The notes under the pieces: model-generated
Databases searched by the model: none
What the model was told of the DNA's origin: nothing
What the model saw: only the letters and a program-made list of their open reading frames with translations
NCBI GenBank assembly: GCA_011390955.1
Contig: JAABRM010000025.1
Span: 33,498-97,497, forward strand
Length of the DNA: 64,000 bases
Source: Oscillatoriales cyanobacterium
GTDB lineage: Bacteria; Cyanobacteriota; Cyanobacteriia; Cyanobacteriales; Laspinemataceae
Direction of reading: 5' to 3'
Position numbers and translations under genes: made by a program
Shown here: positions 54,860 to 63,736 of the stretch, piece by piece
Layout: each line of letters starts with the position of its first letter
Position numbering within the stretch: the first letter of the stretch is position 1

Positions 54860-57514
54860 TCAACCATCAAGAATTGGAATATCTTCTAAGGCAAAAGTCA
54901 TCATAGCTTCGCCGGTGAGATGTTCTCGCAACATTCGGCTTTTTTGCCGTTTTACCATTTTTTCATAGAAGTTGCGGACATCCCGACCATTGCCAAAATT
55001 ATGGCCTCGATTTTGATAGATTTCCATAAATATTTTTTGCAGGGCTTGGGAGACTTCTGGGGGACAAATGCGTTGGGCATTTTCGCAGAAACCGAGAAAG
55101 ATTTCATGCAGTTCTTCGTCATTATAATCAGGGAATTTGATTTGATCAGCCAAACGAGAGGCTAGACCAGAATTGGCTTGTAAAAATTGCGCCATTTCGC
55201 GAGAATATCCTGCCAGAATGACGACAAGGCGATCGCGCTGATTTTCCATAATGGGCACTAAAGTATCAATGGCTTCTCGACCAAAATCATTGCCGGACTC
55301 ACAGCGAGAAAGGGCATAAGCTTCATCAATAAATAACACTCCATCTATTGCTTTGGCGATCGCCTCTGTGGTTTTTTGGGCAGTTTGTCCCACATAACCC
55401 GCGACTAAATCAGCGCGAGTAACTTCCACAAATTGTCCTTTGCGTAAGATGCCCAAAGCTTTAAAAATTCGCCCCAATAATCGGGCAACGGTGGTTTTTC
55501 CCGTCCCCGGATTGCCGGTAAATAGTAAGTGTCTGGTTTCCGGTTCATCATCAACAGTTAAACCCGCTTCTCTTAGCCTTTGATTGGCTAATTCGGTTTC
55601 GACAATTTCCCGAATGATTGCTTTAACAGAGTGTAATCCGGTGAGGCGGTCAAGTTCTTGTAATAATTCCTCAATGCTATCTTGATTTTTTTGGCCTTGG
55701 CTGGCGATTTGTTGATAATTTTCCGGTAAATCGATGGGGTTAAATGGTTCAGTTAAGGGGTCAAGGTTTTGGCTGATAACTCGGACAGACCGCCGTTCAT
55801 CTATTTGATGAAAAAGATTTTCTACTAAGCCCGCATTGCCAAAACTTTGATCGCGATCGAGGTAAAGTTGGGTAAATAGATTATTCAGGGCATTTTCTAA
55901 CTCTGAAGCGAGAGAACCTTGCACCCGGTTGACCCGTTGCCGGAAAATTTCTAATAATTCCTGGGGGGTGTAATCTTCAAAGATGATTTCGGTGGCTAAC
56001 CGGCGACTTAAACCGGGATTAGAATTCAAAAATTCATCCATTTCTTGCGGATATCCCGCTACAATTACCGCAAGGCGATCGCGGTCATCTTCCATGCGTT
56101 TGACCAGGGTATCAATGGCTTCTTGACCAAAGTCATTGTTTCCCCCTTGGGATAGGGCATAAGCTTCATCAATAAATAAGACTCCATCCAATGCGCGATC
56201 GATGATTTCATTGGTTTGAATATTGGTTTGTCCCACATATCCTGCGACTAAATCTCGTCCCCCAATTTCTACCAAATGACCCCGTTGTAATAATCCTAAA
56301 TCGCGATAAATTTCCCCAATTAATCGGGCAACGGTGGTTTTTCCGGTTCCGGGATTACCTTTAAAAATTAGATGCAAGCGTAAGGGTTCGGATACTTGCC
56401 CTTGTTGGCGGCGTTGTTGCTGAATTTGTAGCGATCGCATTCTGCGTTGAATCGCTGTTTTTACTCCTTGTAACCCTACCATTGCTTCTAACCGTTCTAA
56501 GGCAGGGCGATCGCTCACATCCGCACTTAACCAATGGTGTTTTTTAGCGGTTTCTAGGGAAATTTCTTCACAGTCCGAGAAGCGATCGTACCAATAATTT
56601 AACGGGCGATTTTCCGCCGCAATCCAAATAGGTAATTGGGCGCGATCGCCCCATTTAACTCCTTTGCGGTATTTCAGGCGAAAATAATCTTGTAATGCCC
56701 GAATTTCGGTGGCATTGGGAGCAGCCAACCGGACAATATTAAATACCTGACTGCCGGTTTTATTTCTATTTTCAGCATAATTTGCCAAAAATGTCAAGCC
56801 TATTTGTTGACAAAATTCTTGTAATTTTATCCGGGTTTCGTGATGAAAAATTAAAATACAGAGATTGCGATTATGGGGGGGTAAACGAGACCATTCAACG
56901 AAGCGACCAAATAGTTCGCGACGGTTGTCAAAGTGGGCTAAGTCTTCCGCATTAGAAAAGATAATCGCTGAAGGTTGGTTAGTATCTTGAATAACGCTTT
57001 CCAAATAGGAGATAATTTGGGTATCTTGGAGGCGTGATGCTCCCCCCCGACCCCCCTTAAAAAGGGGGGAGTTATCTGATTCTTTGTTTCCTGGGGAGGG
57101 CGAAGCATTTGGGGCGTCAATTTTTGGTTTTGCATCAGAGATGGTTTGCCCAAATGCTTCGCCCCTACCTTCATTTTTTTTGCCTAAAAGACGGCGTTTT
57201 TTCCCCAGGGGTCCGGGGGTGACTTGCAGGGTTTTTTCTGGGTTTTCGGTAGGGGTAGATTTTTGATTGGGGGAAGATGGGATGCGAGTGCGATCGCGGG
57301 ATTCCGCATCGAGAAAATAGAGCTTTTTTACCCCCGAATAAAATAGGATACGCTGATAATTTTTGCTTTTAAGATATTGATGGATAACTTGCTCAATATC
57401 TTGTAACAAAAGCTGTGAATTGCAGAATGTGTCGCTGGTGTTAGTTCCGTAAAGCACTAAGAAGCGATCGCCTGCTTTTAAGTTTAATCCTGATGTAACT
57501 CTGGCAACAGTCAT
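54860..57514 (-). CDS. Double-AAA CbbX/SpoVK-like ATPase
   Basis: An 884-residue protein with two complete CbbX-type AAA modules. Module 1: Walker A FKGNPGTGKTTVARLIGEIY near 388, LVAGYVGQTNIQTNE, Walker B DGVLFIDEAYALSQGG. Module 2: FTGNPGTGKTTVARLLG near 668, LVAGYVGQTAQKTTE, Walker B DGVLFIDEAYALSRCE. The N-terminal 340 residues are a variable regulatory part. Residues 115-160 are read from palindromic repeat DNA. Such proteins act as remodelling ATPases; no Rubisco gene is near. It is a single gene. Confidence 0.85.
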   Translation of the reverse strand: MTVARVTSGLNLKAGDRFLVLYGTNTSDTFCNSQLLLQDIEQVIHQYLKSKNYQRILFYSGVKKLYFLDAESRDRTRIPSSPNQKSTPTENPEKTLQVTPGPLGKKRRLLGKKNEGRGEAFGQTISDAKPKIDAPNASPSPGNKESDNSPLFKGGRGGASRLQDTQIISYLESVIQDTNQPSAIIFSNAEDLAHFDNRRELFGRFVEWSRLPPHNRNLCILIFHHETRIKLQEFCQQIGLTFLANYAENRNKTGSQVFNIVRLAAPNATEIRALQDYFRLKYRKGVKWGDRAQLPIWIAAENRPLNYWYDRFSDCEEISLETAKKHHWLSADVSDRPALERLEAMVGLQGVKTAIQRRMRSLQIQQQRRQQGQVSEPLRLHLIFKGNPGTGKTTVARLIGEIYRDLGLLQRGHLVEIGGRDLVAGYVGQTNIQTNEIIDRALDGVLFIDEAYALSQGGNNDFGQEAIDTLVKRMEDDRDRLAVIVAGYPQEMDEFLNSNPGLSRRLATEIIFEDYTPQELLEIFRQRVNRVQGSLASELENALNNLFTQLYLDRDQSFGNAGLVENLFHQIDERRSVRVISQNLDPLTEPFNPIDLPENYQQIASQGQKNQDSIEELLQELDRLTGLHSVKAIIREIVETELANQRLREAGLTVDDEPETRHLLFTGNPGTGKTTVARLLGRIFKALGILRKGQFVEVTRADLVAGYVGQTAQKTTEAIAKAIDGVLFIDEAYALSRCESGNDFGREAIDTLVPIMENQRDRLVVILAGYSREMAQFLQANSGLASRLADQIKFPDYNDEELHEIFLGFCENAQRICPPEVSQALQKIFMEIYQNRGHNFGNGRDVRNFYEKMVKRQKSRMLREHLTGEAMMTFALEDIPILDG
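57043..57170. repeat. Palindromic elements inside the AAA coding sequence
   Basis: Two dispersed palindromes are in frame. One is CCCCCCTTAAAAAGGGGGG (57051-57069), encoding part of SPLFKGGRGG. The other is an inverted pair GGGCGAAGCATTTGGG (57098-57113) and its complement (57149-57164), encoding GRGEAFGQT and NASPSPG-type sequence. Both occur elsewhere in intergenic DNA of this window. Confidence 0.85.
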
Positions 57515-57672
57515 TATTCTATATATTGTTTCTAGGTGAGATGTAAATAATCAATATGGTGCGTTACGGCGGAGGATCAAATTTCGCGGATATCCGATAA
57601 ATTTTGAATCTCTAATAGACCCTAACATAGTCAACATTCACTATTATGTAGAATCGCACATTAATTTATATT

Positions 57673-58059
57673 TTACCATAATCTTTCAATAGAATAAGCA
57701 TCAAAAGCAGAATCAGCACTCAGAATAGGGATTTCCTCAACCATTGCCTGGGCAATCAGTATGCGATCGAACGGGTCACGATGATGAAAAGGGAGAGTAG
57801 CTACCACAAAACTATGGCGGAGTTGAATATCCAAAATTTCAAAATCGTTGATACTTAGTTGCCATAATATAAATATCTCAAATGGTAGATTAAAACTCAG
57901 TTTTCCGGTACTATGCTTAATCCCCATTTCCCAGATACTAGCTATACTGAGTAGCTTTTCGTTTTGATCATCTTCAATTAATTTTTTTACCCTGGGACTA
58001 AGTTTAGGGTTATCAATAACAAACCAAATAAAGGTATGAGTATCTAATAAAAATCTCAT
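57673..58059 (-). CDS. PIN-domain toxin (VapC-like)
   Basis: A 128-residue PIN ribonuclease. Acidic residues in MRFLLDTHTFIWF (D6), SIASIWEMGIK (E), HHRDPFDRILIAQ (D) and LSADSAFDAY (D) form the metal site, and the LLDTHTFIWF start is typical of the PIN_SMc group. Its ATG overlaps the antitoxin stop by one base (TAATG), so the pair is translationally coupled. Cleaves RNA by family. Confidence 0.9.
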   Translation of the reverse strand: MRFLLDTHTFIWFVIDNPKLSPRVKKLIEDDQNEKLLSIASIWEMGIKHSTGKLSFNLPFEIFILWQLSINDFEILDIQLRHSFVVATLPFHHRDPFDRILIAQAMVEEIPILSADSAFDAYSIERLW

Positions 58060-58520
58060 TACATATACTCCTGAAAATCTGCGATCGGTTCATCAAAATC
58101 ATCAGATAATGTCACCATACCTTTCGCACTACCCGCTTTAGACCGACGAGGCTCCTTGGGTAACATAGACACTATTTTGATTACAGCAAATTCATTATTT
58201 GAAACTTTTGAAACTAAAGTTTCTGGTAAAATTATCAACACTTCTTCGCCAGCGATCGCCTGAGCGAATAAGTGAGTTAGCGGATTCATAAAGTTATCAC
58301 AGTTATTCTCAAGAAAAAAACCGGGTAGTAAAACGATCCCTTTAGCATTTTCAAACTGAAAATACCCGACAGAATCATGTAACCTATTTGGGATTATCCG
58401 CACCATTTTTAGCAGCGGCTGATTATCATGCGTCATCACCACTTCTTCTTGATCTTTACTAACCACTGCTACCAAGTGGTTTAACTGATTTAGCGCTTCA
58501 TTAATCTCGATTAGTAACAT
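58059..58520 (-). CDS. Double Phd/YefM-like antitoxin
   Basis: A 153-residue protein that reads as two successive Phd-type modules. The second (MNPLTHLFAQAIAGEEVLII, then SKAGSAKGMVTLSDDFDEPIADFQEYM in part) ends with the family tail G-S-A-K-G-x-x-x-x-S-D-D-F-D. The first (LNQLNHLVAVVSKDQEEVV and FENAKGIVLLPGFF) is the same pattern but degenerate. The start ATG at 58520 follows AGAGG by eight bases. It precedes a VapC-like toxin with which it forms an operon. It should neutralise the toxin and autoregulate. Confidence 0.75.
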   Translation of the reverse strand: MLLIEINEALNQLNHLVAVVSKDQEEVVMTHDNQPLLKMVRIIPNRLHDSVGYFQFENAKGIVLLPGFFLENNCDNFMNPLTHLFAQAIAGEEVLIILPETLVSKVSNNEFAVIKIVSMLPKEPRRSKAGSAKGMVTLSDDFDEPIADFQEYM

Positions 58521-58614
58521 ATTTTTCACCTCTAAAATAGGGATTAGTTTTTCACATTAAGTGATTAATGCAGGAATAACAGAAAATCCTCATAAACATA
58601 AAAATTGCTGTATT

Positions 58615-58854
58615 TCACTGGCTTTGATTATTCCCCAGTTGCTCTTGAATAAAAATCCAAACAGTTTGGGGCAGCAGCTTAATCTGATCCACCAAAACTT
58701 GCGGCCCGATGCCAAACCCTAACTGCAACACCAGCACGATCGCCGCAATCAGAATCGCCGTTTTTACCGTAGTTTTGAGAATATTGATCAGTAAAGTAAA
58801 CACTAACCAAGAAACCAATAAAGCTGCAATCAACAAAACAATTTGGACGATCAT
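58615..58854 (-). CDS. Small two-helix membrane protein
   Basis: A 79-residue protein with two hydrophobic helices (MIVQIVLLIAALLVSWLVFT and TAILIAAIVLVLQLGFGIG) and a short polar tail ending QEQLGNNQSQ. I do not recognise a named family. It is a single gene; the start is the only ATG in the frame. Confidence 0.65.
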   Translation of the reverse strand: MIVQIVLLIAALLVSWLVFTLLINILKTTVKTAILIAAIVLVLQLGFGIGPQVLVDQIKLLPQTVWIFIQEQLGNNQSQ

Positions 58855-58941
58855 TTATTTAACACCTATTGAGAAGAAATACCAGTCTGTTATTTTATAT
58901 TATCTGTAGAGACGCCAGATTATATCGCGTCTCCACATCGG

Positions 58942-59649
58942 TTAATTTCTTTGCATTTGTAGCAATTGTATTCGAGTCATTGCTCGTTGATAAAGTTCAG
59001 GATTTTGCTGTTGCCTAAAAATTTCCGCCGCTTGTTGAAAATCTCGCATCGCATTGACGCGATCGCCCCGAAGTTGTAACACGCCGCCTCGATTATAATA
59101 CGCTGCACCATTACTAGGGTCGCGGCTCAAAGCTTGATTTAAATCATTCAAAGCGCGATTAAAATCTTTTAATGCGGCATAAGCTGCCCCCCGACCAATA
59201 TAAGCTTGAACATTGTTATTATTCAGTTTCAAAGCACGGCTGTAATCATCGATCGCCGCTTCGTTATTTCCCATAGCAGACTGAGCACTTGCCCGACCAA
59301 TATAAGCGGGAACAAAGCCAGCATCGAGGCGTAACGCTTGGCTATAATCAGCGATCGCAGCTTGCTGATTTCCTTGGGAAGACAACAGATTTGCCCTCGC
59401 TTGATAAGCTTGCACATAATTAGGATTTAACCGCAGGGCTTGATTAATATCTTCAAGTCCTCCCCGTAAATCTCCTTGCTGGATTCTCTGCAAAGCACGA
59501 TTCAGGAAATCCCCGGCATTTCCCTGGGCAATTATCTGGGCATTTGCTTGTTCTCTGGGTTCCCTCGGTTGTGCAGATACCGACCCGTCCATCCCCATCA
59601 AAGCGGTGGTGATGCTGAAAATTGCCACCGCCCCCCACATTGCTTTCAT
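58942..59649 (-). CDS. Secreted TPR protein
   Basis: A 235-residue protein with a signal peptide (MKAMWGAVAIFSITTALMGM, cleavage near VSAQP) and five tetratricopeptide repeats (residues about 45-215; consensus NPNYVQAYQARANLLSSQGN, ADYSQALRLDAGFVPAY). GGAGG precedes the ATG at 59649 by seven bases, so I take this start rather than the longer frame. It probably scaffolds protein complexes in the periplasm. Confidence 0.85.
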   Translation of the reverse strand: MKAMWGAVAIFSITTALMGMDGSVSAQPREPREQANAQIIAQGNAGDFLNRALQRIQQGDLRGGLEDINQALRLNPNYVQAYQARANLLSSQGNQQAAIADYSQALRLDAGFVPAYIGRASAQSAMGNNEAAIDDYSRALKLNNNNVQAYIGRGAAYAALKDFNRALNDLNQALSRDPSNGAAYYNRGGVLQLRGDRVNAMRDFQQAAEIFRQQQNPELYQRAMTRIQLLQMQRN

Positions 59650-59783
59650 CCCTTGACCTCCTGTTTGCACTTCTATCTTTTTCCTATCTTTATGATAGCG
59701 ATCGCTTTTGTGAGACTTTTGTTCTGCTATTCTTTCATCCTTTGACTCACTCTACCAGGGTAATTCACCAAACTCCAGACTCC

Positions 59784-59829
59784 AGAAACCGGGTTTCTTC
59801 TTTGCCGAAGTTAGTTAACTGCAAAACCA
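59784..59829. repeat. Left direct repeat flanking the TA module
   Basis: GAAACCGGGTTTCTTCTTTG and the adjoining CCGAAGTTAGTTAACT-G-CAAAACCA recur at 60663-60706 with one or two differences. Confidence 0.8.
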
Positions 59830-59980
59830 AGCCCCAGAAACCGGGTTTTTTAATTAAATCTCTGCCACCAACCAAGAAACCGGGTTTTGTAGAAGTTACC
59901 CGGTTTCTAACCCGGTTTTTTCTTTGCTATAATAAAATAATTAATATTAAATAGCAATTACCAGAATTAATCCGCAGATT

Positions 59981-60232
59981 ATGACTATTCTTGAAGAAAT
60001 CTATGCGATCGTTAAATCTCTTCCTCAAGAGCAAGCCAGGGAAATTCTCACTTTCGCTGAATTTATTCAGACCCAGCATCAGAATGCTGACAATGCGATC
60101 GCCACATTAGATAATTCGACTCCTTGGGAAGAATTGGTTTATTCCTTAGCTGGAACCTGGGCAGAAGAATTTCCTACTCTAGAAGAAATTCGGGCTGATT
60201 TGGGGGAAGACATTTTGCGGGAGAAATTTTAA
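59981..60232 (+). CDS. DUF2281-type antitoxin
   Basis: An 83-residue protein. MTILEEIYAIVKSLPQEQAREILTFAEFIQ is the DUF2281 helix signature found in antitoxins of PIN toxins, followed by an acidic C-terminus (WEELVYSLAGTWAEEFPTLE). Its TAA overlaps the ATG of the next gene by one base. It should bind the neighbouring toxin and repress its own promoter. Confidence 0.85.
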   Translation: MTILEEIYAIVKSLPQEQAREILTFAEFIQTQHQNADNAIATLDNSTPWEELVYSLAGTWAEEFPTLEEIRADLGEDILREKF

Positions 60233-60624
60233 TGTATATTTTGGATACAAATACATTAATCTATTACTTTAAAGGACAGGGAAACGTTGCCAAAAATCTG
60301 GCTCATCTATCCCCTAATGAAATTGGTATTTCCACCATCGTCCTGTTTGAATTGCAAGTGGGGATTGCTAAATCTAATTCTCCGGCAAAACGCACCCAAC
60401 AACTTGAACAACTTTTGCATCGCGTTAACCTTGTTCCTTTTGATCGCGATTCTGCTATTGCAGCGGCGAAAATTCGCGCTCAATTGGAGCAACAAGGTAG
60501 TCCTATCGGCCCGATGGACATTTTAATTGCCGGAACAGCAATTTCACTTCAAGCAGTTCTTGTTACTCACAATGTCAAGGAGTTTTCGAGAGTTGCTGGA
60601 CTGGCGATCGCTGATTGGTATTAA
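60232..60624 (+). CDS. PIN-domain toxin VapC-like
   Basis: A 130-residue PIN ribonuclease. MYILDTNTLIYYFKGQGNVA (D5), ISTIVLFELQVGI (E), GPMDILIAGTAI (D) and LVTHNVKEFSRVAGL form the active site typical of VapC. It overlaps the DUF2281 antitoxin gene by one base and stands between two direct repeats. Confidence 0.92.
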   Translation: MYILDTNTLIYYFKGQGNVAKNLAHLSPNEIGISTIVLFELQVGIAKSNSPAKRTQQLEQLLHRVNLVPFDRDSAIAAAKIRAQLEQQGSPIGPMDILIAGTAISLQAVLVTHNVKEFSRVAGLAIADWY

Positions 60625-60662
60625 ATAGAAACCAGACCGCAGAAACCGGATTTGTGTCTTAA

Positions 60663-60706
60663 GAAACCCGGTTTCTTCTTTGCCGAAGTTAGTTAACTTC
60701 AAAACC
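60663..60706. repeat. Right direct repeat flanking the TA module
   Basis: GAAACCCGGTTTCTTCTTTG plus CCGAAGTTAGTTAACT-T-CAAAACCA, the partner of 59784-59829. The surrounding CAGAAACCGGGTTTCTT copies extend the similarity. Confidence 0.8.
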
Positions 60707-60766
60707 AGACCGCAGAAACCGGGTTTCTTAAGTTAACCCATAAAACCGGTTTCTTTGTTTCTGATT

Positions 60767-61561
60767 TTATTCTAGGGATGCCAAATCAATTCCTAGGGCT
60801 TCGAGTTGGTCGGGAGAAAGCGATCGCAATTTCGCCACCAACTGCTCTCGTTTTTGTCGTTCTTTTTCTTTTTCGGCGCGTTCTTTTTCCGCCTCCTCTT
60901 GACCAATTAACAGTAAATTGCCTTGGTTATCCCACCAGCGGAGCCATTTTTGCGTTTGGTTTTGATAAGTTCCTTGCCAAACTCCTAGTTCTACCTCCAT
61001 TGGCGCGATCGCATAGTGACCGCGCTCATTTGGACTCATTTTTTCATAGTGATTATCCACCAAGTGATAGAGTTCTAAATCCCCAGAGTTAACGGTGTAA
61101 ATGCCATAATAAGGAATCCGCATCACCTGCTCATAAACCCAAAATTTACCCGGTTTAGTAGCGGCACTGCCATTACCTCTGAAAAGGGGTGTGCGATCGC
61201 GTTCTTCACTGCCATCACCGGAGGCAAATTCTAACACAATCGTCGGGGCAATATGCTCTTGCCACAACACATAAGAACGGCGCATTTTACCATCTAATAA
61301 AGGCGGTACACCGGGGACATAAAACCAGTCCGGTGCTTCGGCACCTTTTTCCGGCGGATCTACTTGTCGCCAATAGATGCCACAGTCCTGACCGATCGCA
61401 TAATAGCCATCAGGATGCAGCCGTTTCATTGTCGCACTGATTGAATCAGTTAGAATCAAACTTTGAGGATGTTCTTGGAAATTTTTCACGAAAGTACCAT
61501 CGGATTCTGGTAACTGGGTATGGTCGGGAAGTAAATCGATTTTAATCGGTGTTTGAGTCAT
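60767..61561 (-). CDS. Uma2 family protein with coiled-coil tail
   Basis: A 264-residue Uma2/DUF820 protein: WQEHIAPTIVLEFASGDGSEERDRTP (EFASGDGS acidic site) and GKFWVYEQVMRIPYYGIY. It has a charged coiled coil near the C-terminus (EEAEKERAEKEKERQKREQLV) ending in LRSLSPDQLEALGIDLASLE. This longer form is common in cyanobacteria. Active-site lysine is not obvious. Confidence 0.85.
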   Translation of the reverse strand: MTQTPIKIDLLPDHTQLPESDGTFVKNFQEHPQSLILTDSISATMKRLHPDGYYAIGQDCGIYWRQVDPPEKGAEAPDWFYVPGVPPLLDGKMRRSYVLWQEHIAPTIVLEFASGDGSEERDRTPLFRGNGSAATKPGKFWVYEQVMRIPYYGIYTVNSGDLELYHLVDNHYEKMSPNERGHYAIAPMEVELGVWQGTYQNQTQKWLRWWDNQGNLLLIGQEEAEKERAEKEKERQKREQLVAKLRSLSPDQLEALGIDLASLE

Positions 61562-61673
61562 GTTATTTCTTAGCTAAAAAGCTATTTATAATATTATACT
61601 AATAATATCCTAATATAGCCAATCGATGTGGATTAATTAATTAACTCGCTGGCGATCGAATTATTCATCCAAG

Positions 61674-61702
61674 GTAGGGACACGGCAATGCCGTGTCCCT
61701 AC
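61674..61702. repeat. GTAGGGACACGGC palindrome
   Basis: GTAGGGACACGGCAATGCCGTGTCCCTAC; relatives at 49443-49466 and 54670-54694. Confidence 0.85.
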
Positions 61703-61754
61703 GGCTAATTATTCACAGGCGATCGCCCTTATTTTACCTGATTCATTCCCTCAT

Positions 61755-62564
61755 TCAAACCTGTAATTGAATTGCACTGGGCAACTTGGCTTTAATTCGC
61801 TCGATCACTTCTGCTTCTGAAATATTTAAACTCTTTCCTAACTTCAGCATCCGCTCAATACCCAGCACATCGGTACTTTTAACCCCTGCTAATCTCAAAC
61901 GTAATTTACCATTAAGTTCAACGCAATCATAAATATGAAAATAAACCGAGTCTTCTTTTTTGCCCGTCTCAAAATGTCCAGTTTGAAACTCTCGCGACAT
62001 ATAATCAAAAAACTGTTGCTGAATCACCAAAACTAGCTTTTTCCCTAATATTTCAAAAGATTCGGCTTTATGATGCATTTGCATCAAAATTGTTTTGGCT
62101 GACATTTTCCAATTGATTCCATATTTATACCGTTGTTTTAATTCATCATTTCCTAAATCTTGTCGAGCCTTCCATATTTCCCCTGTGCCTGTCGTATCTA
62201 AACTTTGAATTTCTAATCCCAAATAATCAATCACTTCATTTTCTCGGACTGCCACGATAAAATAATCAACACTGCCCCCAGGCATAGTCACTTCAGGCAC
62301 AATAAAAAAGCGAGCTTTTCTCGCCGTGAGTATTCCAATGGCATCAACAAAAATTTGATGACTTTCCGTAAATCGCTTCGGACAGATAATTAACGGTTTT
62401 TCCTGATAGCCAACCATACAAGCACCGATGGTTTGCTGTGGTTCACTCTTTCTTTGCTTAATGCACTTGCTATTTAAAAAAGGACATTGTTGATCGGCGA
62501 AAATTTCTGGCCAATTGTGGCGGCGATCGGTATTATAGCCATAAAATTCCAATGGTCGGTTCAT
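61755..62564 (-). CDS. NotI-family type II restriction endonuclease
   Basis: A 269-residue protein of the NotI family. The start (YGYNTDRRHNWPEIFADQQC) and QQCPFLNSKCIKQRKSEPQQTIGACMVGYQEKPLIICPKRF carry the four cysteines (CPF, KC, ACM, ICP) that bind iron in NotI, followed by RFFIVPEVTMPGGSVDYFIVA, LGLEIQSLD, the likely PD-(D/E)XK site. The ATG at 62564 is eight bases after the stop of the methyltransferase. Recognition sequence not predictable here. Confidence 0.82.
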   Translation of the reverse strand: MNRPLEFYGYNTDRRHNWPEIFADQQCPFLNSKCIKQRKSEPQQTIGACMVGYQEKPLIICPKRFTESHQIFVDAIGILTARKARFFIVPEVTMPGGSVDYFIVAVRENEVIDYLGLEIQSLDTTGTGEIWKARQDLGNDELKQRYKYGINWKMSAKTILMQMHHKAESFEILGKKLVLVIQQQFFDYMSREFQTGHFETGKKEDSVYFHIYDCVELNGKLRLRLAGVKSTDVLGIERMLKLGKSLNISEAEVIERIKAKLPSAIQLQV

Positions 62565-62572
62565 CAGCAAGT

Positions 62573-63661
62573 CTATTCCTCAAACAATGATAGTTGATCG
62601 ATTTTATTTTCTGGAGATTGCAGAAATTCAGCAATCCGTTTTTCGGCAATCATCTGATACTCTTGGCTGGTATCAATCCCAATCCCGCGCCGCTTTAATT
62701 CTAGCGCTGCAATAATCGCCGTTCCGGTTCCCATAAAAGGATCGAGTACCACTCCGCCAACCGGACAAGTTGCTTTAATGGGAATCTCGCATATTTCCTT
62801 GGGAAACACCGCAAAATGAGCATCTTTTCGCCATTGATCTTCTGGAATAATTTGCCAGACATCATCAGGTTTTGTGCCATTTTTATGATAGGGAAGAATA
62901 CAAAATCCGCGTTTTTTTAATTCTTCGGCTCGACCAGAATAAGCCGGTGAGTCCGAATGAGTCGATCGCTGATTACCGCGAATAATCATCCGAAAATCCG
63001 GCAATTCACCTCTAGCCACTTTTGCTAAAGTTTCATCCAATGCGGCCAAAGCATTTTGTTTTTCTGCTTCATTCAGGGCTTGACTTTGGCAAATTTGCTG
63101 GCGATATTTTGTTCCACTCACCCCAGTAGGAGTAACAATTTGCCCATTTTTATAATAGGGTTTACCTGGAGGATGACGAATCGCATTCACATCATAATAG
63201 TAACGCTCTTGTTTTACCAAATGAAACAGATATTCATAGCCATTTCTCAGTTTATCGTTGGCGTTGCAAGGATTGCCTTTAACTTTATGCCAAACGATCG
63301 CATTTCTGAGAATCCAGCCATCAGCTTGTAAAGCCAAAGCAACTCGCCAAGGCACCCCCATCAGGTTTTTCTTTTTGTAAGTATCTCCCAAGTTAAGCCA
63401 GAGAGAACCATCATCTTTCAACACAGATTTAACCGGCTGAAAATAAGCACTCAAATGCTCAACATATTCTTCAACCGATCGCTCATTACCCAACTTACTG
63501 GAACCAGAATATTGTCTCTGATTCCAGTAAGGTGGACTGGTAATGCAACAATGAACGGACTGGGAAGGAAATTCCTGGAGAAACTCTGCTGCATCCCCGC
63601 AGCAGAGGAGATAGTCTGACTGATTTTCCAGGGATAAGAATTCAGCAATTTGTGGATTCAT
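62573..63661 (-). CDS. DNA methyltransferase (probable N4-cytosine) of the NotI-type RM pair
   Basis: A 362-residue beta-class methyltransferase. The catalytic motif CCITSPPYWNQRQY (TSPPYW, typical of m4C enzymes) is near 38-51, and the SAM motif GGVVLDPFMGTGTAIIAALEL near 310. A variable target-recognition region of about 170 residues lies between them. It directly precedes the NotI-family nuclease gene, so it should protect the host sites. The ATG at 63661 is the first start. Confidence 0.88.
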   Translation of the reverse strand: MNPQIAEFLSLENQSDYLLCCGDAAEFLQEFPSQSVHCCITSPPYWNQRQYSGSSKLGNERSVEEYVEHLSAYFQPVKSVLKDDGSLWLNLGDTYKKKNLMGVPWRVALALQADGWILRNAIVWHKVKGNPCNANDKLRNGYEYLFHLVKQERYYYDVNAIRHPPGKPYYKNGQIVTPTGVSGTKYRQQICQSQALNEAEKQNALAALDETLAKVARGELPDFRMIIRGNQRSTHSDSPAYSGRAEELKKRGFCILPYHKNGTKPDDVWQIIPEDQWRKDAHFAVFPKEICEIPIKATCPVGGVVLDPFMGTGTAIIAALELKRRGIGIDTSQEYQMIAEKRIAEFLQSPENKIDQLSLFEE

Positions 63662-63736
63662 TAAATTTCTGGATTCATTGCTTATACTGTTTATATTTTA
63701 TACCCGTTTATACCCCTTTTCGGGCAATAACTGAGA

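Noticed and set aside
54860..57514. CbbX Rubisco activase
   Set aside because: There are two AAA modules with a long variable N-terminus and no Rubisco genes nearby, so only CbbX-like is claimed.
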